The translations under genes were made by a program, and so were the position numbers. This document shows, piece by piece, positions 1-7,817 of a stretch of DNA of 44,693 bases (position 1 is the first letter of the stretch; each line of letters starts with the position of its first letter). Source of the stretch: an uncultured Woeseiaceae bacterium (GTDB lineage Bacteria; Pseudomonadota; Gammaproteobacteria; Steroidobacterales; Woeseiaceae); assembly GCA_945788625.1 (NCBI GenBank), contig CALZMQ010000056.1, positions 1-44,693 of the forward strand. Reading direction: 5' to 3'. A model generated the notes under the pieces. That model saw nothing but the letters and a program-made list of their open reading frames with translations. It was not told where the DNA came from and ran no database searches.

Positions 1-318
1 GTGATCGCCCTGCGAGAGACTGCCGAGCAATACGGCCGTGGTGGCTGCCATGCCCGTCGCGAACGCGATGCACGCTTCTCCCTGTTCGAGTACGGCGAGT
101 TTTTCCTCGAGCTGGTCGGTGGTCGGATTCGCCCAGCGCGTATAAACGTACGGAGAGTCGTTGTCGAGATTGTTCGCCGAAAAACTGACTTCCTGTTCGA
201 CGCGAAAACTGCTCGACATCACGATGTCCGGAGCCGACGACAGGCTCGCTGTTTCGTGACGTTCCCCGGCGTGTATCGCCTTCGTCCGGACGCCCTTGTT
301 CGAGAAATCCGACTTCAT
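1..318 (-). CDS. Trans-sulfuration family PLP enzyme (cystathionine gamma-synthase / methionine gamma-lyase type), N-terminal part
   Basis: The first 106 codons of a minus-strand gene that runs off the left edge. The product starts MKSDFSNKGVRTKAIHAGE and continues with the YTRWANPT segment, then FATGMAATTAV. These are N-terminal hallmarks of the Cys/Met-metabolism PLP family, in which the Tyr and Arg of Y-x-R contact the PLP phosphate of the neighbouring subunit. The catalytic lysine lies beyond the window, so cystathionine gamma-synthase, cystathionine gamma-lyase and methionine gamma-lyase cannot be told apart; the W after Y-T-R is something I associate with lyase-type members. Its ATG overlaps the TGA of the upstream DUF885 gene by one base (TGATG), indicating translational coupling. 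Context suggests sulfur amino acid breakdown or synthesis alongside amino acid uptake and decarboxylation. Confidence 0.85.
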   Translation of the reverse strand, partial: MKSDFSNKGVRTKAIHAGERHETASLSSAPDIVMSSSFRVEQEVSFSANNLDNDSPYVYTRWANPTTDQLEEKLAVLEQGEACIAFATGMAATTAVLLGSLSQGDH

Positions 319-1973
319 CAGAATTCGTCCCATTGGTCGAGGCCGGTCATCTCCCAGCGGCCGAGCGATATCGGGATGCTGTCGATGGCATTGAGCCGGT
401 CGAAAAACTGCCTTAGCTGAAAGTCCCCGCCGCGTTGTTCGACCTGCCTGGCGTAGTCGGCCAGCGTGCGTTCGAGCAGATACTTTCCCGTCACGTAGCT
501 GGTGCCGTACCCCGGCTGCCGGAGATACAGGTGCTGCTCGAATATGAGCAGTTCCTTTTCGGTCTTCATCCAGCCTCTCGGCGTCCACTCCATGTGCACG
601 GTACCCGCCTCTTCCATCGTCATTTCGTTCGCGTGCGCATAGAGGGAGCCGAGCCCGCGCGCCGCCCGTTGCGCGAGCAGTATCCAGACAAGCTCACGAG
701 ACCGCGGGCTGTCATCGTAAAGGCCCGCGTGCATGAACATCTCTTCGACACCGGTGGCGGTGCCTTCGTTGCGGCTGTCGAAGATGTTGTACAGCAACGC
801 ACCCTGCCGAATGGGACTCTCGTGCGGCTCCCGATCCATGCGCGCCAGTTCGAACCAGTGATAGAAATGCGTGAACAACGGCGCCGGGTCGTAGTGCGCG
901 GTAATCCAGAAAAAGTTTCGCTTCTCTTCAGGCACGAACGAACCCATGTGCTCGCGCATCGCCGGCTCCATGTAATCGGTAACCGTGACGATGTCCTTGT
1001 GTTCCAGGAACCTCATGATGCGCGCAACCGCATCGTCCGCTTTTTCCGCATATTCTTCAGGCGTGTTCGCGGCAGTCATCGGCGGCAAAACGCGATTGCG
1101 TTGTTCTTCCAGTTTCAGCGACGACCAGGCACGGGCAAGTTCTCGCTTCAACAAGCGAACCTCGTCCTCCCACGTCAATGGCACGAGGTGCACGTTCTGC
1201 TGGTACCAGGTGTAGTTGTCCTTGCCGATTCCGGATGGTCCGGTTTTCGAGTCGGCTTCCGCTTCCAGCCACGCGATGAGGCCGTCTGTTGCGGCCTTCG
1301 ACTTCCCGATAATCGCCAGCAATTCGTCACTTGCCGAGTCGTCCAGCGTTTCTTCGAGGTCGTCCAGAGTTGCCCGTTGCGAGCGTATGTCGCGTATGCC
1401 GGTAATCCAGAGATCGCGCGCATTGCCGGTGAGGTTGTCCTGCGCCTGCCTCATCAACGGCGGAATGACGCTCAATTCCGAAACCAGGCGCTGTTGCTCT
1501 GCCTCACTGAGCGGAAAGTCGTAGCCCCAGAGTTCGACGAGCGCATGATGCGTCGGACCCTCGTGCCCCGGCACGTCGCTGCGGTAGGTCCATATCGTGT
1601 TGTAGAACGCCGGATCGCGGGCCCCCCAGGGTCGCAAGACGCGCCGATTGAAGTCGTAACCGTTCATCTCGGCATGCACGAGGTGCCAGTCGACCTGCCG
1701 CGGTATCGGCCAGTCGGCGATAGCGAGGGAATCAAGGCGCGCACGGAGCGCCCGGAACTCGGCCTGGCGCGCAGCGAACTGTGCGGGCGTGTAGTCGGGT
1801 GCGCCATTCAGAAGCGGCGGTGACTCGAATTCGCGCCAGTCCGCGAACAACTTGAGCAGGTCGTTGTAGTCCGGCGCCTCCTGTGTCTGCGCGTGTATCA
1901 GGTTGCCTGCCGTCAAAAAGGCGAAACAGGCGGCGAGGATCAGGGAATAGTACGTTGATGAGCTTCGCGCCAT
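318..1973 (-). CDS. Exported DUF885 family protein
   Basis: A protein of about 551 residues. The open frame extends to 2138, but the extra N-terminus overlaps the upstream transporter and is Cys/Arg-rich. The ATG at 1973 gives MARSSSTYY followed by a hydrophobic stretch ending AGNLIHAQ, a normal Sec signal peptide. The rest resembles DUF885 proteins, a helical group related to zinc peptidases. I see the region around NEGTATGVEEMF, which corresponds to the E-G-x-A motif, but not the HExxPGHH metal motif of the best-known members, so catalytic activity is doubtful. It lies 29 bases after the symporter gene and overlaps the trans-sulfuration gene by one base. A periplasmic role in handling peptides or amino acids is inference from the operon. 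Confidence 0.8.
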   Translation of the reverse strand: MARSSSTYYSLILAACFAFLTAGNLIHAQTQEAPDYNDLLKLFADWREFESPPLLNGAPDYTPAQFAARQAEFRALRARLDSLAIADWPIPRQVDWHLVHAEMNGYDFNRRVLRPWGARDPAFYNTIWTYRSDVPGHEGPTHHALVELWGYDFPLSEAEQQRLVSELSVIPPLMRQAQDNLTGNARDLWITGIRDIRSQRATLDDLEETLDDSASDELLAIIGKSKAATDGLIAWLEAEADSKTGPSGIGKDNYTWYQQNVHLVPLTWEDEVRLLKRELARAWSSLKLEEQRNRVLPPMTAANTPEEYAEKADDAVARIMRFLEHKDIVTVTDYMEPAMREHMGSFVPEEKRNFFWITAHYDPAPLFTHFYHWFELARMDREPHESPIRQGALLYNIFDSRNEGTATGVEEMFMHAGLYDDSPRSRELVWILLAQRAARGLGSLYAHANEMTMEEAGTVHMEWTPRGWMKTEKELLIFEQHLYLRQPGYGTSYVTGKYLLERTLADYARQVEQRGGDFQLRQFFDRLNAIDSIPISLGRWEMTGLDQWDEF

Positions 1974-2002
1974 CGGGGTCGCATCCAAGGTCAGATTTTC
2001 AA

Positions 2003-3370
2003 CTAGGCCAGGTTGTAGACAAACACGGCCGCAATCGCCAGCGGCGCAACAAGGCGAGCCAGGACGAGCCAGAGTTTGAATATCGCACCGTCCCCGACAC
2101 CGATCTGTGCGACCAGCGTTTCTCTCGATATCCACCAACCGGCGAACAGTGCGTACAGCATACCGCCCACCGGCATCAGGATATTCGACACGAGGTAGTC
2201 GATGAGATCGAAAGGCGTCTTGCCGGCGAAGACCGCGAAATCCCCCAACGGATAGACGTTCTCCCAGCGCGAAAACGAGAACACCGTTATCAGCCCGAGG
2301 AGGAACGCCACGGCGCCGATCGAAGCGGCGGCAGTCCGGCGCTTCAACCCGCGGACCTCGTATAAACGCGCCGTCATCGTTTCGAGCATCGAGATCGACG
2401 AGGTCAATGCGGCAAACAGAAGCATTGCAAAGAACAGAGTTGCAATAATGCTGCCACCCGGCATGGCTGCGAACGCCGTCGAGAGCGTGACAAAAATGAG
2501 ACCCGGGCCCTCGGACGGATCCAGGCCGTGAGCGAATACGATCGGGAAAATCGCGAGTCCGGCGAGTAGCGCAACCAGCGTGTCACCGAATGAGACGGCG
2601 AGAGCCGAGCGGAACAGGTTGACGTCGTCGGGGACATACGCCGAATAAGTCAGCACTGCGCCGACGCCGACGTTCACCGAGAAAAACGCCTGCCCGACGG
2701 CAGCCAGTGCTACTGACGGCGTGACCTTACTGAGATCCGCGCTGAACAGGAATTCAATTGCGCGCTCGAAGTCGCCGTTAAACCCGGAATAAATCACCAG
2801 CGCAACCAGCATGATGAAGAGTGTCGGCATCAGCACGACAACGAGTTTTTCCAGCCCGAGCCTGATTCCCCGCGAAACGACGACCACCGTTGCCGCAATG
2901 AACAGGAAGTGCCAGACAATCATCCAGCCCGGATCGTGAAGGAATTCGCCGAAATCGCGCCCGACTTCCTCGGGCGAGAGCCCGTTCAGGCCGCCGGAAA
3001 CGGACTTGACCAGGTACGCCCCGGTCCACCCGGCGATCACGCTATAGAAACTCAGCACCAGCATCAGCGCGAGCAGGCCCATCCAGCCAACGATCTGCCA
3101 GTAAGGGCTGGCGCCGCTCTCCAGCGCGGTTTCGCGCATTGCAGCCGGCGCGCTTCGCCGTGCATGCCGGCCGATAACCATCTCCGACAACATGATCGGC
3201 GTAGCGACGAGCAGTATTGCGACAATGTAGATAAGAACGAATGCGCTGCCACCGCTGTTGCCCAGCGTGTACGGAAACTTCCAGATATTTCCAAGACCGA
3301 CGGCAGCACCGACCGTCGCGAGTATGAAAACGAATCGCCCGGACCAGGTCTCGGTCTTTTTGTCTGCCAT
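2003..3370 (-). CDS. Sodium-dependent amino acid symporter, NSS/SNF family
   Basis: A 455-residue polytopic inner-membrane protein. Near the N-terminus it has VGAAVGLGNIWKFPY, the unwound TM1 signature of neurotransmitter:sodium symporters (LeuT/MhsT fold) that forms the sodium and substrate sites. I count about eleven hydrophobic segments, as in many bacterial members that lack TM12. The family imports amino acids (Leu, Trp, Tyr and others) using the sodium gradient; substrate cannot be read from sequence. It lies 21 bases downstream of the group II decarboxylase, so an aromatic or related amino acid taken up here and decarboxylated next door is the simplest reading, though this is inference. 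Confidence 0.93.
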   Translation of the reverse strand: MADKKTETWSGRFVFILATVGAAVGLGNIWKFPYTLGNSGGSAFVLIYIVAILLVATPIMLSEMVIGRHARRSAPAAMRETALESGASPYWQIVGWMGLLALMLVLSFYSVIAGWTGAYLVKSVSGGLNGLSPEEVGRDFGEFLHDPGWMIVWHFLFIAATVVVVSRGIRLGLEKLVVVLMPTLFIMLVALVIYSGFNGDFERAIEFLFSADLSKVTPSVALAAVGQAFFSVNVGVGAVLTYSAYVPDDVNLFRSALAVSFGDTLVALLAGLAIFPIVFAHGLDPSEGPGLIFVTLSTAFAAMPGGSIIATLFFAMLLFAALTSSISMLETMTARLYEVRGLKRRTAAASIGAVAFLLGLITVFSFSRWENVYPLGDFAVFAGKTPFDLIDYLVSNILMPVGGMLYALFAGWWISRETLVAQIGVGDGAIFKLWLVLARLVAPLAIAAVFVYNLA

Positions 3371-3391
3371 CGCGTTCCCCCCGGCTTTCGC

Positions 3392-4852
3392 TTATTCCGT
3401 ATCTTGTGCGGCGCGGAGCGCCGCCGTACAGTCCTTGATGACCTCGAGTGCAACATCGACGTCTTCAACGTGCGTATGGTACGTCAGTATAGCCATTCGG
3501 ATCGTGAATCGACCTGCGATCGTGGTCGTCGTCAGGAATACGCGCCCATCCCGGCGAATGGCATCGGCCAGCGCATTACTTGCCGTATCAGCATCCGCGT
3601 TCTCGGGACAGAATCGAAACGTGGCTATGGACAAATCCGGGTTCGGCCCCATCTCGATCCCGGGGATTTTCGAGCATTCTTCGTAAAAATATCGCGCAAG
3701 CAGCAGTTTCTCTTCGAGCGCCGCCGCGAAAGCGCGGCTGCCATGGACCTTGAACGGCAGCCAGAAACGCAGCGCCCGAAACGGCCGCGTCAGTTCGGCC
3801 GAGTAGTCGCAAGGCGAACGCTCCGTATCACCGGCAACGTCCTGCATGTAAGTACCGCGCGCATGATAAGCGTCGAAGAGCTTTTGACCGTCGCGCACGA
3901 GTACGACGCCGATTCCGCCTGGCAGAAAGAAACCCTTGTGCGGATCGAGAATCAACGAGTCCGATCTCTCGATACCTGCAAGGCGTCGCCGTCCTTCGCC
4001 GCATAACGCGAACGCACCGCCGTAAGCCGCATCGACGTGCATCCAGGCGTCGTGCTCCGATGCGATGTCCGCAATTTCATCGAGTGGATCCACGGCACCC
4101 GCATCCGTCGTGCCAGCCGACGCCGCTATCAGCCAGGGCCGCAGCCCGTCTTTCCGGTCCTCGCAAAGACGCTCTTCAAGTACAGCGCAATCCATGCGCA
4201 GATTGGCGTCGAGCGGAATCTCCCGAATCTCGCATTCGGACAGCCCTGCGACATGCAACGCCTTACGAAACGTGTGATGAGTCTGCGCGGTCAGGTACAC
4301 CACCGACGAGGTAACGTCGGCGCACTTGATCTTTCGAGCTTCACGGGCCGCGACGATTGCGGAAAGCGTTGCCATGCTGCCGCCCGACGTCAGGTCACCT
4401 TCCGCGGTGGCGGGATAACCGACAACACCTGCCAGCCATCGCAACATGGCATGCTCCAGGCGGGTCGCCCCAGGCGCGGCGGCGCCAACTCCGGCGTAGC
4501 GATTCGAAACTGCGGCCAGGTAGTCCGCCAGCGCCGACTCGTACAAGCCGCCGCTCGGGATATACGCGAAAAACCGGCTCGAGCCCAGGTTGTGGCCGGC
4601 CCAGTCGACATGCTCATCCAGCGTGCGCAATGCGTCGTCGAAGGACCCGGGAAACTTCGGTATCGCAAACGCCGCCATCGCCTCGTCGCGCGACCCCGCC
4701 GCTGAAAATACGGCGTGTCCGGGCAGGCGTTCGAGAAAACGCTCCGTGTGCTCGCCGGCCATTCGCAGACGCGCGATTCTTGTCGCAGGCGACGACTCGA
4801 GAGGCGCCGCGAGTGCCCGAAGCGCGTCCAATCTGTTTTCTTCCGAAATCAA
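3392..4852 (-). CDS. Group II pyridoxal-phosphate-dependent decarboxylase (aromatic-L-amino-acid decarboxylase-like)
   Basis: A 486-residue cytoplasmic enzyme. It shows HVDAAYGG (the Asp that contacts the PLP ring nitrogen) and DPHKGFFLP, with Lys306 as the expected Schiff-base lysine. Upstream, LTSGGSMATLSAI matches the cofactor-phosphate loop. Overall length and motif order fit the aromatic amino acid / histidine / glutamate group II decarboxylases, with an aromatic-amino-acid-like core; the substrate is not determined. The first possible start is a TTG at 4852, just after an in-frame stop; the Shine-Dalgarno match is poor and an ATG at 4762 (residue 31) is an alternative. It leads a four-gene operon with the NSS symporter, DUF885 protein and trans-sulfuration enzyme. 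Confidence 0.9.
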   Translation of the reverse strand: MISEENRLDALRALAAPLESSPATRIARLRMAGEHTERFLERLPGHAVFSAAGSRDEAMAAFAIPKFPGSFDDALRTLDEHVDWAGHNLGSSRFFAYIPSGGLYESALADYLAAVSNRYAGVGAAAPGATRLEHAMLRWLAGVVGYPATAEGDLTSGGSMATLSAIVAAREARKIKCADVTSSVVYLTAQTHHTFRKALHVAGLSECEIREIPLDANLRMDCAVLEERLCEDRKDGLRPWLIAASAGTTDAGAVDPLDEIADIASEHDAWMHVDAAYGGAFALCGEGRRRLAGIERSDSLILDPHKGFFLPGGIGVVLVRDGQKLFDAYHARGTYMQDVAGDTERSPCDYSAELTRPFRALRFWLPFKVHGSRAFAAALEEKLLLARYFYEECSKIPGIEMGPNPDLSIATFRFCPENADADTASNALADAIRRDGRVFLTTTTIAGRFTIRMAILTYHTHVEDVDVALEVIKDCTAALRAAQDTE

Positions 4853-5005
4853 CGCGCGAGCCCAACTCTTCAGTGCGAACGGATAAGACCGGCATTCTAT
4901 CGTCTAATCGCCGCGACTGTAATTGCTCATCTGCTTTGAAGATTGCTTCATTTCTCTGCAAGTGCAACGTAGTATTGCAGGCTCTGGTGGTCTCCTAACG
5001 ATCGA
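4853..5005. promoter_or_regulatory. Divergent promoter region between the decarboxylase operon and the PhnD-like gene
   Basis: A 153-base AT-richer gap between two divergent transcription units. It must hold both promoters. I see no clear -35/-10 pair and no strong operator; a short GAAG-ATTG-CTTC hairpin near 4938 is the only symmetry noted. The Shine-Dalgarno for the rightward gene is weak. Confidence 0.4.
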
Positions 5006-5881
5006 ATGAAACACGTTCTGGCATGCCTTTTGTGCGTTCTGCTCTTCGGCTGTGCCGAAGAACACGTTGATCTCGGCACGGGCTCGGAGCCAATCCGGGT
5101 CGCCGTGCTGCCGGACCAGTCGAAGGAAAGACTGCTGGCGAAGTACGCGCCCCTCCTGGTTTACCTTGAAAGGGAAACGTCGCTGGAGTTCGACCTGGCA
5201 ATTCCGCAGGACTATGCGGACTTGCTCCAGCGATTCGACGCAGGCCAGGTCGATCTTGCATGGTTCGGCGGACTGACGTTCGCGCAGGCAGCAGAAACAA
5301 GCCAGGCGATTCCCCTCGCATTCCGGGACGTCGATCGGCAGTTTATGAGCTGTTACCTGGCCAGCGCTGCCGATACCCGGACGATGATCGATCAATTCGA
5401 AGGTGAATCATTCAGCTTCGGGCCGAGGTTGTCTACGTCCGGGCACTTGATGCCTCGATATTACATGGCGGCGGTCGACCTCGATCCTGAAAAGTTCTTC
5501 GCTTCGATCAAGCACTCTGCCGCGCACGATCAAACGGCGATGTGGGTGAGCAATGGCACCGTGACACTGGGCGTGGCCAACTGCGTCATTGTGCGATCCT
5601 TGCTGGACCATGGCGTCCTCACTGACGCCGACTTACGCATTGTCGAGACGACGCCACCCTATTCGGATTACGTCTGGGCGGTCGCGCCAACTGTGGACCA
5701 ACGCATCAGGACATCGATTCTCGATGCGTTGCTGGCGCTGGACGCCACCATTCCTGAACACCGCGCGATATTGCGCTTGCAGGGAGCCAACTCCTACCTT
5801 CCTGCAGGGATATCGGATTTCCAGATTATCCGGGAGGCAGCGATCCAGGCCGGCGTCCTGGTGGAAGACGGAAACAGATGA
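5006..5881 (+). CDS. PhnD-like periplasmic substrate-binding lipoprotein
   Basis: A 291-residue protein with a lipoprotein signal (MKHVLACLLCVLLFGC, lipid Cys16). The mature part begins with PIRVAVLPDQ and has the DLAWFGGLTFAQA segment, typical of the PhnD / phosphonate-binding clamshell family (PF12974). There is no ABC permease or ATPase nearby. Instead the gene overlaps the next by four bases (ATGA), and that gene encodes a membrane hybrid histidine kinase. Such PhnD-kinase pairs are known as sensory modules in which the binding protein presents a ligand to the kinase rather than to a transporter. The ligand, whether a phosphonate or another small oxyanion, cannot be deduced. Because the kinase is broken, this protein may now lack its partner. 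Confidence 0.85.
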   Translation: MKHVLACLLCVLLFGCAEEHVDLGTGSEPIRVAVLPDQSKERLLAKYAPLLVYLERETSLEFDLAIPQDYADLLQRFDAGQVDLAWFGGLTFAQAAETSQAIPLAFRDVDRQFMSCYLASAADTRTMIDQFEGESFSFGPRLSTSGHLMPRYYMAAVDLDPEKFFASIKHSAAHDQTAMWVSNGTVTLGVANCVIVRSLLDHGVLTDADLRIVETTPPYSDYVWAVAPTVDQRIRTSILDALLALDATIPEHRAILRLQGANSYLPAGISDFQIIREAAIQAGVLVEDGNR

Positions 5882-6801
5882 GCCAGAAACCCGTCAGCGC
5901 ACACATTTCACTGCGCTACATTTATGCAATGCTCGCAGTCATCGGCGTTTCGGCGACTGTTGCAATTGCCACGCTTTACCTCGAACACAATGACGAGATA
6001 GAAACACACAATCGAATCCGATATTTCCATCTCGAATCTTATGCAGAAGCGGAACAATTCGCCCGCGAGTTCAGGACACTAAAAGACCTGGCAGAAGATG
6101 TGCTGGCTGGTGAGACATCCCAACGCCCCGGTGTGGCCGGTATCGAGGGTATTCGAATCGGACTCGGGGGGCTTCTGTATTCAATGCGTTCGCGGCTGGT
6201 ACGGCTATCGGCACTTCAGGAACTGCATTACGAGGCGACGGCCGATGCGACGCTGGAGCGGCTCAACGATCAATTCGACCGAATCGAACGTGACGTTCTC
6301 GCGTCGCAAGTAAGTCCTGAGACGATCAGCAACTTTGACGTCCTGGGCGGGACGATCGATCAGTTCGATCGCCTGCACAGAATCGCCGCCGACAACGAAC
6401 TGCGCGAGCTTGCCGGAAGGCAAAGCCAAAGGCCCCAGTTTATCCTGGTTCTTGCCGCAGGTCTGGGCGTCAGCGTATTGGCTGTCTGGTACCTGGTCTA
6501 TTCGTTGCGCAAGTCCCTGGCGGAGCAAAAACAGGCCGAAAAGGATCTTGCTGCAGCCAACGAGCGGTTACACAACATACAAACACTTGACGCCGTTGGA
6601 CGCCTGGTCGGCGGTGTTGCGCACGATTTCAATAACATGCTGACAACCATCCTCGGCAACGTGGAGCTTCTGCAACACGTCTCGAGCGACAGTGAGCCCT
6701 TAAGAGACGGCTTGACGGAGATCCAGACGGCGGGTCAGGAGGCAGCGAATCTGACGTGGAGGAGATACTGCGACGAACGGTCGGAGACAAGATTGAAGTG
6801 A
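5878..6801 (+). CDS. Hybrid sensor histidine kinase, N-terminal half of a frameshifted gene
   Basis: A 307-codon open frame starting at the ATG inside the ATGA overlap with the PhnD-like gene. It has a TM helix near residues 13-33, a periplasmic helical sensor region of about 150 residues, a second TM near 184-206 and a short coiled coil. The phospho-acceptor box is VGGVAHDFNNML with His249. After AGQEAANLT the frame breaks and ends in 14 unrelated residues. The kinase continues in another frame from 6756. Compared with the usual family layout, the segment following the LT (normally the second dimerisation helix, R-Q-L-L-x-F-S-R-R and on) is missing. An internal deletion with loss of frame is the likely cause. 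It is probably a pseudogene fragment unless the sequence is in error. Confidence 0.8.
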   Translation: MSQKPVSAHISLRYIYAMLAVIGVSATVAIATLYLEHNDEIETHNRIRYFHLESYAEAEQFAREFRTLKDLAEDVLAGETSQRPGVAGIEGIRIGLGGLLYSMRSRLVRLSALQELHYEATADATLERLNDQFDRIERDVLASQVSPETISNFDVLGGTIDQFDRLHRIAADNELRELAGRQSQRPQFILVLAAGLGVSVLAVWYLVYSLRKSLAEQKQAEKDLAAANERLHNIQTLDAVGRLVGGVAHDFNNMLTTILGNVELLQHVSSDSEPLRDGLTEIQTAGQEAANLTWRRYCDERSETRLK

Positions 6802-7655
6802 CCTGTAGTTACGCCGATGAGCCCCACAACGTCGAGCTCGATCAGGGTCAGTTTCAGCAAGTGGTGATGAATCTCGTGAGCAATGCCCGAGACGCCATGC
6901 CTGACGGTGGCACGCTATCGGTCGCAACCGAAAATGTCGCGGCCGGGGCGAATAAGGACCGTCTTCCCGATGCCGATTACGTGCTGCTGACCGTTTCGGA
7001 TACCGGAATTGGGATGAATGAACACACGCGCCGGCGTCTGTTCGAGCCGTTTTTCACAACCAAAGTCATCGGTCGGGGGACCGGTCTCGGCTTGTCGACA
7101 GTGCATGGAATCGTGAGCGATTCGGACGGCCATATTTTCGTACAGAGCGAGCCGGAGAAAGGCACGACGTTTCGCATCTATTTTCCGCGTACGGAGAAGT
7201 CCCTCGAAGCCTCAACAGATGAGAGCGCAGCGGATTCCCCGCTCACCGGTTCCGAAACCGTTCTGGTTGTTGACGACGACGAGCAGATTCTGCGATACGT
7301 GGAGACGGGGCTGTCGTCGTTGGGGTATCGCGTGCTGACCGCGTCGGGAGGTACGGCTGGCCTTGGGGTATGCAAGACGGAGCCTGGTGAGATTCACGTT
7401 ATCCTGTCGGATGTCGTCATGTCGGGCATAAACGGTCGGAAGTTCCTGTCGAATGCCCGGCGGCTACGCCCCGATGCCGTGACTATCTACATTTCCGGCT
7501 ATAACCCCGATATCCTCCGCTGGAGCCGCAAGGCTGGAGAGGAGATTCCTTTCATCCAGAAACCGTTTGGAATGGCGCCGCTAACCAGGCTCATGCGTGA
7601 GCAACTGGACCGAATCGAAGACACCGATCTCTCGCTTTCAAGCCCTAGTACGTAG
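6756..7655 (+). CDS. Hybrid sensor histidine kinase, C-terminal half (ATPase plus receiver) of a frameshifted gene
   Basis: An open frame of 299 codons, in a different frame from the preceding 5878-6801 and overlapping it by 46 bases. It begins with EEILRRTVGDKIEV, the usual start of the ATP-binding region in this kinase class. It then has the N box (VVMNLVSNARDAM), G1 (VSDTGIGM), F box (FEPFFTTK) and G2 (GTGLGLS), followed by a receiver with an acidic VVDDDE pocket, phospho-Asp in ILSDVVMSG and Lys in FIQKPFG. The only start is a GTG at 6756 with AGGAGG at 6737-6742, 13 bases upstream, so separate translation is conceivable but poorly spaced. Without His249 and the second dimerisation helix it cannot act as a normal kinase. 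Confidence 0.8.
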   Translation: MEEILRRTVGDKIEVTCSYADEPHNVELDQGQFQQVVMNLVSNARDAMPDGGTLSVATENVAAGANKDRLPDADYVLLTVSDTGIGMNEHTRRRLFEPFFTTKVIGRGTGLGLSTVHGIVSDSDGHIFVQSEPEKGTTFRIYFPRTEKSLEASTDESAADSPLTGSETVLVVDDDEQILRYVETGLSSLGYRVLTASGGTAGLGVCKTEPGEIHVILSDVVMSGINGRKFLSNARRLRPDAVTIYISGYNPDILRWSRKAGEEIPFIQKPFGMAPLTRLMREQLDRIEDTDLSLSSPST

Positions 7656-7703
7656 TTTCCGACACTTGCAAAAAACTGCACTCGGCTCAATGTGGAGGCC
7701 GAA

Positions 7704-7814
7704 ACCGGTGATCGCTGTACGCCGCCGGTACCCAGTGATGGGTTGACGATCAGAGCAGGACAGCGCCGCAACGGCGCCCGGCGATCGCAAACACAATAAC
7801 ATCACTGGGAGAGG
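7704..7814 (+). promoter_or_regulatory. Structured leader with competing pairings at the ribosome binding site
   Basis: Lies within the 162-base gap before the 1141-residue surface protein. CCCAGTGAT at 7731-7739 is perfectly complementary to ATCACTGGG at 7801-7809, which overlaps the Shine-Dalgarno GGGAGAGG (7807-7814). The same upstream bases can instead form a local hairpin, ACCC (7730-7733) with GGGT (7740-7743). The two pairings exclude each other. Other stems are ACCGG/CCGGT (7704-7708/7725-7729), GCGCCG-CAA-CGGCGC (7763-7777) and GATCGC/GCGATC (7710-7715/7781-7786). I recognise no known riboswitch class. A translational switch is inference from pairing alone. Confidence 0.45.
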
Positions 7815-7817
7815 ATC

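Noticed and set aside
435..1823. Plus-strand open frame of 462 codons opposite DUF885
   Set aside because: Arg/Val/Phe-rich translation typical of a reverse shadow; the minus strand has a signal peptide and family features.
7656..7817. c-di-GMP riboswitch
   Set aside because: The conserved GCAAA-type core and tetraloop/receptor elements are not present, so only an unclassified leader is proposed.
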